Shown here: in pieces, positions 12,561 through 23,899 of the stretch | Numbering within the stretch: position 1 is the stretch's first letter | How the letters are laid out: every line of letters starts with the position of its first letter | NCBI GenBank assembly: GCA_017562135.1 | Contig: QEYB01001179.1 | Coordinates: 221,001 to 285,000 of the forward strand | Source of the DNA: Dipylidium caninum | Lineage: Eukaryota > Platyhelminthes > Cestoda > Cyclophyllidea > Dipylidiidae | Reading direction: 5' to 3' | Length of the DNA stretch: 64,000 bases | Made by a program: the position numbers and the translations under genes | The notes under the pieces: model-generated | What the model was told of the DNA's origin: nothing | Seen by the model: only the letters and a program-made list of their open reading frames with translations | The model's database searches: none

Positions 12561-13636
12561 TATTAAAAGAGCGAACTTAGACTTCAACTCCACTGTAGTT
12601 CACCTTGAAAGCCGTCGACCAGCTGCCATCGTCGAATTGCGCCTGGTGGCATGGATGACAAGTGGCGATGTCTCTGCCGATTTGGTACTCACTGCGTTCG
12701 GACCAGTTGACAGTTGCACGCCGTCGATCAAGGCTGTTGGGAATGAAAAAGACGCGGAGGAAAACAATACTGGATGAGGCTGCCTCCCCGTCCGTCTGCT
12801 CCCCCTTCGCCTCCACCAGCTCAGGGCAGCTTCTGCGCACTGCCTCTCCACCCACAGCTCCGTCTCCCATTGTTCCACAATGCGGCAACAGAGGACATGC
12901 GCCCTCCTTCTTCGTCCTCCGCACACCCCCTGCCCCCCACCTCGCCCCACCCCACGCCACCTCCGCGCTCTGTCTGTTGCTCATTCTGCCACCAGCCCCA
13001 CCACCACACTCGCCGGCTCATCAACTGGTCGCGTATAATGGGGGGTGACACCTCACCTAGCTGGTGCAGGCCCTTCGCGTTGTAGTCCTCGTCTTCGGAG
13101 CTCTGAACCCCGACGCGACGCGACGTGGCGGAGCGGGGCGGGGCGGAGGCAGGACCTTTTTTTGTCCTGCTGTCCTCCGATGACTCAGGATTGGAAGCAT
13201 CCTCACGTGTGCGCCCCTTCCAGACCGGGAGGAGACCAGCGAGGGGGGCGGAGGGGGTGTGGGGGGGGGCCATTTTTGAAGGACTTTCACTTCATGTAGC
13301 AAAAATGTCCGCGGTGACTCTGGCGACGGTCCGAGGGACGAGAAAAGGAAAAATTTGGCCGGCTTGACAGGTGTCATATCTCACATCTCCACATGTGATG
13401 GTGGTTGTTTCGCCTTTTCCCTCCAATTAAAACCGCACTAATCGTACTCATCCCGACCTCTTGGGTGCTCGTATCCTCAGCCCTCATCTGAGCACTGTTG
13501 GATAGATGTTTTCAACTTTTGAAAGAATGGTAGTTTAGCGACAAGGAATTGTGAATATTTAGAGGAAAACTCCGTACTGTCTACACCACCGATGGAGTTA
13601 CCGCTACCGAAAATGCAACTCTTCTCTTCTTCTCTA
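12561..13636. other. CpG-rich block, no gene called
   Basis: Three or more frames are open at once across 12.6-13.4 kb, which reflects base composition. The minus-strand frame closing at 12577 (reading back to about 12735) is the most protein-like, ending in NYSGVEV, but no splice partners were found. Confidence 0.4.
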
Positions 13637-13698
13637 ATCCTCACACACACACACACACACACATGCGCGCAGACGTGTGTGTGTGTGTGTGTGAGGAT
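13637..13698. repeat. CA/GT inverted repeat (hairpin, Z-DNA-prone)
   Basis: A CA tract (13642-13662) preceded by ATCCT and a GT tract (13675-13692) followed by AGGAT form an inverted repeat with a 12-base loop, ATGCGCGCAGAC. The stem is about 24-26 pairs. Nearly the whole segment is alternating purine-pyrimidine, a composition known to favour Z-DNA. Confidence 0.85.
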
Positions 13699-13926
13699 GC
13701 GTGTCCGTAGAGGCAAAACAAAATGGTTGCGCGGTGTAACGAATTGATGGGCGCGTCTGGGGAGCAGGTAGGGGGTCCAGGCTGCTGAGTATGGGGCTGA
13801 GGTGGAGGTGAGACGGTTGGTTGTGTAGTATCAACTGGTAAAATTCCCACTGTAACAAAATAATGAGTTCTCCTTTGGCCGCTGCTAAACGACGACGATG
13901 AGTACGTGATGTTGGTGCTGCTGCTG

Positions 13927-14346
13927 CTACCGGCGGTGGTGGTGGTGGTGGTGGTGCTTCTCCCGTCCAAATGGTTCTGCATCGTCCCACAAACTTTTAT
14001 GCACCAGCGGTAGTGTATTAAATGCACCTATGGCGACGTTTAGAGGCGTCATTCCCCTGACTGCCAGAAACTGACAATTGACAATTTGGGCACACAAGTG
14101 GAATAACGTGCGAGGCGTCCTCGTCTGCGGCAAGTCTTCCGATGGCCCGGGGGGCTGTGGTTGAGGGCCAGTGTTGGGATCACCTTGACACTTCGCTGCC
14201 TACTCCCTGAATCCTCAGATGCTCCTCGGCCCAGTTGTCATGGCTCAGGCGTATCAACCGGTTTCGGATGGTAAGAATGGTTTCCAGCTTGGATTCATAA
14301 GTAGAAAGCATTTGCGTAGTCCGCTTAATTCGAGCAATCGGGCTCA
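13927..14346 (-). other. Candidate exons with an ankyrin-like motif
   Basis: The minus strand has two exon-like pieces. The first, 14346-14184, reads from ATG with a charged, helix-like segment (YESKLETILTIRNRLIRL) to an AAG|GTGATC donor. The second starts after a CCGCAG acceptor at 14124 and includes GMTPLNVAIGAF, which resembles the GxTPLHxA core of an ankyrin repeat. The phases of the two (1 and 0) do not match, so at least one boundary is wrong or an exon is missing. Below 13970 the frame runs into a GGT/CCA repeat. Confidence 0.22.
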
Positions 14347-16399
14347 TCTTTCGGGATAAATATGGCAGTGAGCAATTGATGCTAGCTCCACATCAATAAT
14401 ATCTCCTATGTTTATGACAATGACAGGAAATCGATAGTCGATTAATTATGAAAACTGGTTGTCCGCTGGGTTTGCGAGACCCGATTGATGAGCATGTGGG
14501 AATAAAGAAAACCACATTTGAACCAGTCCTTTGTAATAAATTGTGGCCCCGGACCACCAATCTTTTTTCCCCAAGAACCACAAAAAACGCAAACATTTTT
14601 GGCAATAAGGAGTGAATTCCGCTATATTTTAGCAGCATATGTTACTTTTAAGCTACTTAAGTAGCTTATCGGATTTTAGCATGAAATATACCTCAAAATA
14701 GGCAACCACCCCAAAAATGACCTACACAATGAGTATTTAGACGACGAGAAATATTTATGACTAAAGTATATTGAATGAGGAACCAAGTCTACCTGGTTCC
14801 TGTAGAGTCACTTGAATACAAACTCGTCTGTCCGGAGGATTTCATCGCAAGCTCAAATTCTCGCCGCCACTAGCTTATTTTACTTACATGTTTACCACTT
14901 TTAAAGGTGATAATCACTCGATGAAGAGATGCGTAGGCAACAAGACGGAGAGGGAGAAGAGAATGAGGACGAGAGGGAGAGAAAACTGCAACCCTATTTG
15001 CCGGTGTCCTCCACGGCGAAAGACTCCGCCTTTTATCAGTTGCGAATAGGTTTTCTTTAATCAGGAAGTCCTATCGACTGCCAGTTAGTCTACTGGTTTC
15101 CAGATTTTCTCACTCTGGAAGTTGGCTTCGCATAGGATAGTGAGAGTGAAGTCTACTGCACTCCTTTGTGCAGAAATGGATTGGGTGGCGATAACGAGTG
15201 ACATCCTCGCTGAAACACAATCAATCTTCACAGCGCAAAGCTCCTTAGATTTGAATGATATTTGAAAGTGGGTTCCACATTCATTAATTCCGCGAAAATT
15301 CCCTTTCGGGTCAATTTCAGACTTAACCGTCTTATTAAAAGGGCAAAATTTTATATACGAATTCATTTAATACCAATCTAAAATTGGTTATTTCATCGAT
15401 AACCTGGCACGAGATTTTTAAACATTCGAAGCATTTTTTCATTTAAGTGGTTATCGAAATGCCAGCAATTTTTGGCAGTTATCTAACCGCATTGTGCAGT
15501 ATACTACTTAATAAACGGAAGAACAAGGACGAGGTGGAAAAATTCGCACAGTCAGGGGGGAACGGAAGATGGGGAGACCGATGTCGGCACGTAACATTTT
15601 GTCCGGAGTTGTGGGCATTTTCGACCTAAATCGACGCCATCCGCACACATCCTTGACTGCGCGTCCACGCGTGTCACAATTGCGACAAAATCACACATGC
15701 ACACGGACGGGATGGGAGAGGGGCCGGCGGGGGGGAGGTGGGCTGGCAGGAATCGCCCTTTCTCCTTACCTCCTCCTACCCACCTGTACGTGTGTGGGTG
15801 CGTAGGTGCGTGCGTGTGTCTGCGGGGTATGAGAAAACAGCCGCAGTTGTGAAGTCCTCTGCAATTTCACCACATGGTGCGATTGGGATTCACCGCGTAA
15901 CTATAATTTTGTTAATTTTTTGTACACATCCTCAGAGTCGAAGCAGGTCGGACTTAATATTCACATCTAGTATAACATATCCTTTGATTTTGTTTTTAAG
16001 CCTGGTTCAAACCAGGTCCAACTTTCTCACATAATCTGAAAAAGAAAGTAATTTAAACTGCACAACCTGCATCTTTTCTGCGTGAGAATTAAAACTTTCC
16101 AACTTAACAGTTAAAGACTACACTTCTGGAAAACTCTTCCGACATCAATGGCGCTCTGTTATCAATTTGTCCTTCGCAAAAAGTAGCACTATGATCTACG
16201 TGATTCGTTCAGGCCTGTTGCACATAGTTACCCACAATATATGCACCCCTTCGTCCACTTATCTTGATGATAAAATGTAAATCACTACGGCACTTTTAAG
16301 TTCTTCGTTACCATCGAGCGTTTGAATGTTCCCCAAACCTCAACAATACGCCAATCATGTGTCTTTTCACCATCCTCCAGGGCAGACGAATACATTTAA
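14347..16399. other. Intergenic, AT-rich
   Basis: It contains a perfect 20-base palindrome at 14649-14668 and a small stem-loop (CCTGGTT/AACCAGG) near 16001-16016. A 93-codon minus-strand frame (15085-15366) is open but unrecognised and unsupported by splice signals. Confidence 0.5.
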
Positions 16400-16414
16400 C
16401 ATTTTATTCCCGGC

Positions 16415-16580
16415 TTCTGATTGGTTAACAGTCGTACCGCGCTGCTATTGGTTAGGCAGAGACGCGCGCGGAATACTAAATTTCAGGGTAGGCTTAGGGT
16501 ATACACGCGCGCACTATGCTGCACAATGATTGGGTCGCGACTTGGGACGTGCGCGTTTAAGCCCCGCCTGAACCCACTGT
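16415..16580. promoter_or_regulatory. Promoter-like block with CCAAT and GC boxes
   Basis: Within 165 bases there are ATTGG boxes near 16419, 16444 and 16530, CpG-rich CGCGCG runs near 16461 and 16505, and a CCCCGCC GC-box near 16561. It lies about 1.3 kb upstream of the first modelled DMRT exon and could be its promoter, but a first exon linking them was not found. Confidence 0.3.
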
Positions 16581-17840
16581 AACAATATCAACGCACTGTC
16601 AGCTAGGCTACCTCGTAACATTGTTCCTTTTGTAACGAAGGTAGTACAACAACGAATTCAATTCATTCATTCATTCACTCGCCAAATTTCTCCCCGAACT
16701 CTCCCATTGTTTTAATACTAATCAAAGCCGGATAACACTGATCTATGGATCGGTAAGTAACGAAACGTTGTGCATTCCCTGTTGATTGATTGTCTGTTCT
16801 TGCTTGTACCATTTAACAGATAGGAAGTATGGGATGTATCCTGTTCAAAAAAATCTGATCTTAACGGTAAGAACCAATGAAAAAATAGGAAAGGTATTAC
16901 CGTGATTGGTTGCGATAGGAATCTAAATTTCATAATTCCTCTAGTCCGTCTGTGGATCCTGGGAGCCTTACAGGCTAGGCCGCACCTTCTCTCATCTCTC
17001 CTGGGGTCCTCGAAGTGGGTCGCCAGTGGGGGGATTTGGAGTTGGGAGGGAGTGGGTGACTACAGCATCGGGGAAGAAGGTAGAGAGCTGATGGGTGAGA
17101 ATAGGATGAGGAGGCGCCAATAAATTATCTTCTCACCTCTTCTACTTACTCACTCGCATACACACACACACACACACACACAAAACTCTGGCATCCATGG
17201 GACTTGGCCCGTTTCCGCGACATCGTAATTTTACTGCTAAAATTAATATGCCAGCAGTCACTCATAGGCTAAAAAGTGTGCCAGTAATTGGGGCAAAAGC
17301 GGCCTTCGCCTTGCCATTTCTGGATCCTCGAATCACATTAGGACTCCAAGCCACGGTTACAGCATTGCAAATTGAGGGATTAGACCTCTCACTGAGTCCC
17401 GGAATGTGGCTCCTGCGTGCAGTCACGCTGACGAGGATACGTGCATTCGTGCTTTTTGAGGCTGGCCTCTTTCGTCTTCACCAGTGGATTTTGTCGGGCA
17501 CAGTTTTTCCATGTGCTGTAGCCTATTTCTCAGCCAGCTCTCCCAACCTCCACACGGGGACGAGTCCCAGGCCGGTGCTTCGTGCAATTCACTTCTGTTC
17601 ACTGAAGTAATGCCCTGAGGCATCGGAGTAGAAGGTGGCGAAGTGGGGAATGGCAAGCGGGCAGAGCGTTTTGCTGGTGAAGTTGCATTCACTCGAACAC
17701 ATTTGGCCTTCTGGCATTCACATTTTAGTTAAAGCATCTCAAGCGCTTGTAGAGGCGGTTTTGCGACGTATGCATGCACTAAAGATGAATCACTAAATTA
17801 GAAAATTTTTTTCCCAAATTTGATTGGAGAGCGGCTTTAG
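16581..17840. other. Upstream or intronic region of the DMRT gene
   Basis: It includes a CATT tract near 16663-16676, a CA tract at about 17160-17182 and a 137-codon unrecognised plus-strand frame at 17197-17610. The missing 5' exon or exons of the DMRT gene may lie here, because the first modelled exon has no usable upstream ATG. Confidence 0.4.
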
Positions 17841-20800
17841 GAACCAATCCAACTCCCCGTGACTGGTTAAACCAAAGTCTCAAAGTTGAGCCCGGTTTTT
17901 CGACCACCACAACTGCAAGAAGAGTGATCTGTGGCGGCAGCGCTGGCGACAACGCTTCAGCTTACTTCACTTCCACAACTACTACGGCAGCTCATTTCGA
18001 TGGAAGCGAAAGCGGAGGAGGTGGCGTTGGCGATTACGCCGCCTTCTCCCTGCCCCGCCTGGGAAATCCGCATCCTCACTCCGCTTTTCCATGCCATCAT
18101 CACGCCTTTGGGCCACCACCGCCTCCTCCGGCAACCCCTGCACCGCCTCCTGTCGTTCCTCCGCCTCCGCCTCTGCCTCATCCTGCACCCTCAGACTGTG
18201 GTGGGGCCTTGACAAGGGCTCACGCGATGCACTCGCTGTTTGAGAGCTACACATTCGAGAGTGCAACCACGCGACAGCACACAAGCGTACGAATGGATCA
18301 TCACATTCTGCCACCACCGCAGTCTTCGCAACACCAATCCAAGGCAGGCGGACGCTGTCGGAAGGAGTCGGTCTCGTCGACAGAGGAAGGAAGTGGAAAA
18401 GCAACAGGAGAGCCCGAAGGCAGCGGCACAGGGTCGACGTGCGTGGTCTCCAGGGCCTCCTACATGTGTCGCAAGTGCAAGGCCCACGGACAAGCGGTGC
18501 CAGTGAAGAGACACAAGAGGGCCTGTCCCTACCTCCAGTGTCGCTGTCTGAAGTGCAGACTGGTTGACCAGGGGAGAAAGGTGCGTTGAGCCCCCCGTAT
18601 GATCCATGCCTTTCAAATTACCGTCTTAAAAAGTTGACCGGACCCAAATGAAGGTCAGAGTGCTTGAAATGGATTGATCAGTGGCCCCGTGTAGCCACAA
18701 TCCCCCTGTTTGGTATTATTTGCCCACATTCCCACCTCTTTACGAGGAAATAGGTCGACCTTTTAGCATTTAGACAGGGCGATTCATGGATTCTAACGGT
18801 GAAGCCTATGCTTCTTTCCAAATCTTCGGATCACACAGGTGGTTGCCCGACAAATAGCCCTTTACCGTGACCAAAAAAGTCACTCCGGGTGCCCCGGCGG
18901 CAGTGGGAGCAACGGACATTCACGGCTCTCTCGAGACGACGCCACGCGTTCCCGAATACAAAGCCTTCGGTCGAATACTCTCCTTCAATTGACCCTGCCC
19001 CGGGAATTGCGTATCGACGAGACTCGGGTGCTGCCCTCACTCATGAGTCCGGGCGCGAAGGTCGCCAGTCCGGGTCTGTTTGGGGTGAGGACAGTCGAGG
19101 GTCCCCACTGTCGTCGGTGTCGAAATCACAACGTCGCGGTGACTTGGAAGGGCCACAAGAAAGCCTGTCCGTACAAAAACTGTCCATGCGACCCCTGTAG
19201 ACTCATCAACGTACGGAAGGACACCGAAAAGACCCTAAGGGACATGGTGAGTTCATGAGGCTTTTGACATGCCGATCGCCTTCTCCTCCGCCTCGCCGAT
19301 CGTGCTTTCACTCCATTTGCAATGGAAAGTGTAATTACGGTGAGGTCTTCCCCTTGCAGTAAGAGGCAATGGTGTTCTACCCCATTGGACGAGCGTTTTC
19401 AGCATCGGAGGTGTAAAAACTTCACTTGGATGGGGTGGCGAGGCCCCGGTAGTCTTGGCAACGCGGATGAGCACACAACACAGAGTGTGTATATGTAACA
19501 ACTAGTTTATTCCGCGAGGTGGCTGCACCCCTAATCCTCTCAACTTGCAATGATTTAATGAAGTTAACCAACAGGCCGCAACGTTACATGGCCAAATATT
19601 CCAGCGGGCCGGCATAGGCGAGGTTGGAGTTGGAGGCGGGGTGCGGGATGTGGGTGGGGGCGGGGGGCGGGCGGGAGGCCTGTAAAGGCGCGGTGGCAAG
19701 TCCGACTGGCACAAGGATTGTTACATGGCACAAAGTTAAAACCTTACGCAAATTTTGACCACATTTGCGTAGGCTGGAATCGAGGAGAAGTCGGCGCTAC
19801 CGACGGCATTGCTGGCGGCGGAAGCGCCAACAACGACGACACCACCAACGGTGGGCAATTTCATCCCCTACCTAATGCCAATGAACAATGGCACCCAGTC
19901 GGGGGAGATGACGGAGCCCTCCTCGGCCAATGCAGAGTCGACATCTTGGAGTGAAACGGTCTTTCCACACCGTCCGCCGAGACGGACTCGGTCCCTGCAT
20001 GACCTGAACGCCCAGCTGCCCGTCTCGGAGGCACAAATGAACGAAAATACGACGAATCAAACTGAAGCAATTGAACATACCCGGGGGGCCGCGATGGAGG
20101 GCAGTAGAAGTGAGGAAGCATCAGGGACAAGCAGCAACAACCAGGGCAGTAGTACAGCTAATAACAACACCGCTACTACTAATAGTACAGCGAGTAGTAC
20201 ATTCGAACATTATCATCGTAGTTCAAACTGCGATGTTTACTATGAAGACAAAACTCCGCGTCCTGTTCTACCTTTCTGGCAGAGTTTCAGTCACTTTGAG
20301 GAAAAATCCACAGTTCCTGGACAAGGCTACATTGGAGGTTACTATGGTCTTGAAAACGGCCGAGTTTTCCATGGCAATAGTCAAGGTCACCACATGTACA
20401 GCCCCGAGCGAGTATCTGCAGTGGCAGCAGCGGCTGCAGCGGCCGCGGCAATGGTTGCCATGACACCACCAATAAACGGAGCTTACCAGCAACCGTGTTA
20501 TGCTCCTCAAGGCCGCCCGGGTAGTCTCTGCCATCCCCTGCCTTCTCAACACGTTGATCACTTGGGATACTCACCGACCGAGGAGTTCGCCTCGCCAGCA
20601 GCCTATCAGAACCGCTTTCCTATGGAGAGAGGACGCGTAGATGAGTACTGTGGTGGTGGCGGAGTTGGTGGGGGCGGAGGAGCTGGCAACGGCGGCGGGT
20701 GGGGCGCCTACAGATATCCCTACGTAATGCGTGGCATCCCATTTCATCCCGCTGACCCGATGGAGGCTGATTTCGCTTTTCCAACGCCTCAAAGATACCC

Positions 20801-22189
20801 AAAAGTCGGGGCTGTGGGGATGTCCAAGGTCGTGGATGAGGCATTGTATTCTCGGCCGGTGGCTCACTCGTGGAGGAGTCAGTTGCACCAGTTGAGCATC
20901 TCCCAGCTCCGGCCCGAAGAGGGACACGAGGTGAAAACATTTCAGCAGATTGAATGCGACAACAAGATCGAGTGCCCCACCGAGGTGAAAAGCGATGCCG
21001 GCGAGACCGGTGAGTTGCCCACCTCTCCGTGGATATTTGAAATCATTTCCTTCGCCCTCCTCACTCAGTCGAGGCGGCCATCATGCAAACCAGCCGCTTC
21101 ATCAGTTAGCACGCATCAGGCGTCAATTTGATTAAATGGTGGTAGGCCAAATTAAAGATCGCAAATGGACAAAACGGGGGTTCTCATCTCTTTGCCAATT
21201 AACTCTCGGAATGGACTTGAAGGGGCGACTAAACTCCTCCCGAATTCTGAAAACCTCTTGGAAGCGTTTTCTCGAACGCTCCTCACCTTCGAGGAAGTGG
21301 ATGAGTTAGGCGACAGTGGTTTAAAATGGCTCGCTGAAACCGGGTCGGCTGTCAAAGACTGGCACAGTTGAAGAGCTCTCTTTGGAGCTGGACAGACCAC
21401 AGACTCGAGTTAATGTATTTTCAACGTCGGGAGGCCAGCGCGGGGGGCGGCTCTAGTAGTCGCGATGACTTGGTTAGAAAGCCAAAGCCTCTAGGGCGGA
21501 GCCGCCATCATCTACGCTTTCGATGCAATTCCCCATTCAACCGTCAAGAAAACATGCGATTTCATAGTTATTTAATGACGTAAATTTTAAGAATAAACCC
21601 TAGCAAACTTACTACTACACCTTTTCAGTCGTGCTGCAGAGAAGATTTGTTTACTGTCACCACCAAGACAACATAGCAAAACAACATGTGAGAATGTCAC
21701 AGAGGATGTGCGCATTGATGAAATAAATTAGTGACTGGGACAAAATTTACTCCAAATTCTCAAATGCTGGAAGGCGGGCTGAGAGAGGTGTCGCAAAACA
21801 ATTAAATTTGTCAGTTTTGGGAATGTTGAGTCTGTAATCGGTCAATTTGGCTTAACGCTCAATTATTTCATTGATGTCGCGCTCATTCCATAGATTCCAC
21901 TGTTCAACCAGCCAGTCAGGCCCTTGGAATCAACAACTCCATTGACGACAGCCACCGAGCGAGAGCCTTTTCCGAGGAATATGCCTCCTCCGAGCGTGGT
22001 CAGCCTCCTCCCCCGCCACCCCCACCGCAACAACAACAGCAGACAGAAGTTATATTCGAGACGGGCCCGGGCTCTGCCTCGGAGGCAGGAGCGTCGTACC
22101 GTCCATTTGAAACGCCCGCCACTGGCTCGTCTTTCGCAATCGATGAGGCACAACCGCACCCCTTCCCCGCTGTGGGCGCGGAGACGTGA
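17841..22189 (+). CDS. DMRT-type transcription factor with two DM domains
   Basis: Exons: 17841-18580 (5' end uncertain), 18839-19246, 19773-21009 and 21894-22189. Phases match at every join: AAG|GTGCGT to CACAG (phase 0), ATG|GTGAGT to GCGTAG (phase 0), G|GTGAGT to CCATAG (phase 1). Protein as modelled: about 890 residues. Order: Gly/Pro-rich N-terminus, DM1 (about 210-260), linker of about 75, DM2 (about 338-383), then a long Ser/Thr/Asn-rich region with an alanine run, a glycine run and a PPPPPPPPQQQQQ segment. DM proteins bind DNA in the minor groove and control sexual and neural differentiation; the specific role here is unknown. The first exon is open upstream to 17789 with no in-frame ATG before 18227, so an upstream exon is likely; CTTTAG before 17841 is one possible acceptor. 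Two DM domains recall nematode MAB-3, but orthology is not shown. Confidence 0.9.
18467..18886 (+). other. DM domain 1 (split by an intron)
   Basis: All eight zinc ligands are present in the family spacing: C-x2-C-x2-H-x8-H-x3-C-x4-C-x-C-x2-C, with CRKCKAH at the start and CPYLQCRCLKC at the end. The intron at 18581-18838 separates the zinc module from the recognition helix, which resumes in the next exon as VVARQIALYRDQ, close to the usual VMAxQVALRR pattern. This continuity across the splice strongly supports the junction. Confidence 0.95.
19109..19246 (+). other. DM domain 2
   Basis: It has the same eight-ligand spacing, beginning CRRCRNHNVAVTWKGHKKAC and closing CPYKNCPCDPC. It is followed by RLINVRKDTEKTLRDM and a GTGAGT donor. 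The helix after the zinc module departs from the usual RQxVMAxQVALRR pattern, so its DNA contacts may differ from those of DM1. Confidence 0.95.
21592..21597 (+). other. Alternative poly(A) signal in DMRT intron 3
   Basis: AATAAA within the third intron. If the donor at 21010 is not used, the frame continues to a stop ending at 21131, and this signal lies about 460 bases after it. That would give a shorter protein lacking the PQ-rich last exon. Confidence 0.35.
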
Positions 22190-22244
22190 GCTGCCTACGC
22201 GCCCGCGCCCGCGCCACCTCTTTCGCCTCCTATCGCCACACTGA

Positions 22245-22283
22245 CCAATCAGAGCGCAGCGTTGGTCATTTCGCGCATGCGCA
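22245..22283. promoter_or_regulatory. CCAAT box plus NRF1-like site in the DMRT 3' region
   Basis: GACCAATCAG at 22243-22252 is followed by CGCGCATGCGCA at 22272-22283, which fits the palindromic NRF1 consensus. This pairing is typical of CpG promoters, yet it sits less than 100 bases after the DMRT stop codon. It may drive an unannotated downstream transcript or be chance in CpG-rich sequence. Confidence 0.35.
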
Positions 22284-22420
22284 CCTCCGTCTCCCCCTGC
22301 CTCCCTGCATCGCTGCCTCCCTTCCCCCCCTCTCCTTCCCCCGGCCTCCGAATCTAAACCCGATGTACAGACAGCAGGTATGTCTATTGCCTCGAGCCTT
22401 GTCTCCGACGTGTAGATATG

Positions 22421-22426
22421 AATAAA
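22421..22426 (+). other. Poly(A) signal of the DMRT gene
   Basis: AATAAA 232 bases after the TGA at 22187-22189, at a normal distance for a 3' end. Confidence 0.6.
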
Positions 22427-22429
22427 AGT

Positions 22430-23899
22430 GAAGCAAGCTTTAAAAATTTCATTTTAAACACTGAGCACGGGATGTCACTTTGCCTTTATTGTGATTGGAC
22501 AAGGAGATTTGCTGTATCAGAAATTATAATTCAATCTAAATGCAACAATACAGGGCGGATACTGGTGCAAACGAACATTATTGTGTCCGAAGGCATTGAA
22601 ATAATGAAAAAGGAGTGGAGGAGAACTCCAGAAGTCGCTGGACATGTACGGAGCAGTTTCTGGGGTTCAACTTGGTCTTACTGTCCTCAACTAGACCGAA
22701 TCGTTGTGCGTTAGGCGGACGTACCTCCTCAACATCCGATCGTTGACACCAGAGGTTGGCGAATACTCAACCTCTTGCCCTAATAGGCCTAACAATGAGG
22801 AGTTCACCGGCACTTCGAGCGTCATTGGTCGACTTTACTTATTCCACTCTTAAGATAGTGCTGCTTCTTCTATACAGACGTTGTCAACTAGAGTTCGCAC
22901 TAACTTTAGCGGTGGGATGAAGAGATTGTTTTCGCCTCCGATTACCTCGTAAGAGACGCGTCATCTTGCAGACCGGCGGTCGGTTTCATCGAGGCATCGG
23001 TCATGTCCGAGGGTAGCGGTACCTCAATTCCACAAGTGCCCATCACAGCTGCGGAGGGTGGATTGCGGCGAGAGGAGGCTCCCAATTCGGCGGACGTCAT
23101 GGCTAATAAAAAGGCCACGAGAGCGCGCAGTTTTTAACCGGAGGGGGCGTCTGTCTGCCACTTTTCCCACTTTTAAAAGGCGGTGAGAGCGCGGTGATGT
23201 TTGTGACCAACGCCTCCAATAACCACGTGGCTCATGCAGCCGACATCCACGAGGCAATTAGGAGCGAGTAAAGACATCACCCGCTTCCCCCTCCGCGCTT
23301 TCGTCCCCAGCGCCCCCCCCCCAATCCGCCCCCCGCGTGACTCTTCGCAAGCGGCCCAACAGCCCACCATCCTGTCAACCGTTCTGGCCTGCCACCGCCC
23401 CCCCACCACCCCACGAAGGCTGGAAAGTGGTGCCCCCATTAACCGACAGAGGCGGGCACGGGCGGGATGACAATTAAAACACCGATTAAGTGGTGAGTTG
23501 CCCTGCGTGGGTACGCGGCAACCGCATTTTCTGCCCTCCTTTGTGCTCAGGGCGGGTGCGCGCCTCCCCACCCGCCTGCAGGGCGTTTGAGGCCCGTGCT
23601 CCGACCGGGAGAGCGAATTTAGCGCTCCTCACACGCCCCTCAGACACGTGGGCCGTTTGAGCGGACCTCGACGAGATGTCCACGATCTGGCGGGATTCTT
23701 CCGACTCCCACCGAGCGATTAGCGCCGTGGACACTCTGGTGGTCCTTTCTTGTAAGGTCTACCGGAGAGTTCTGCCCCTTTCTGATGTGAATAAACTTCA
23801 ACACGTGGCAAATGTTTACTTTCATCGCCTGATGACTCGGCAAATTAACTCAATAAAAGTTGGTACACGGTGGTCTTAAGTGTGAAGCGATAGTGTGCC
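22430..23899. other. Intergenic, no gene seen
   Basis: Unremarkable to 22.9 kb, then CpG-rich from about 22.95 to 23.65 kb with overlapping open frames on both strands. No domain, splice pattern or repeat was recognised. Confidence 0.5.

Noticed and set aside
15085..15366. A 93-codon minus-strand frame considered as a checkpoint-clamp-like fragment
   Set aside because: The resemblance did not hold at any conserved residue and no splice sites flank it.
18227..18229. In-frame ATG as start of the DMRT protein
   Set aside because: Using it would discard about 100 upstream codons with coding-like Gly/Pro-rich sequence in the same open frame; an upstream start exon is more likely, though this ATG remains possible.
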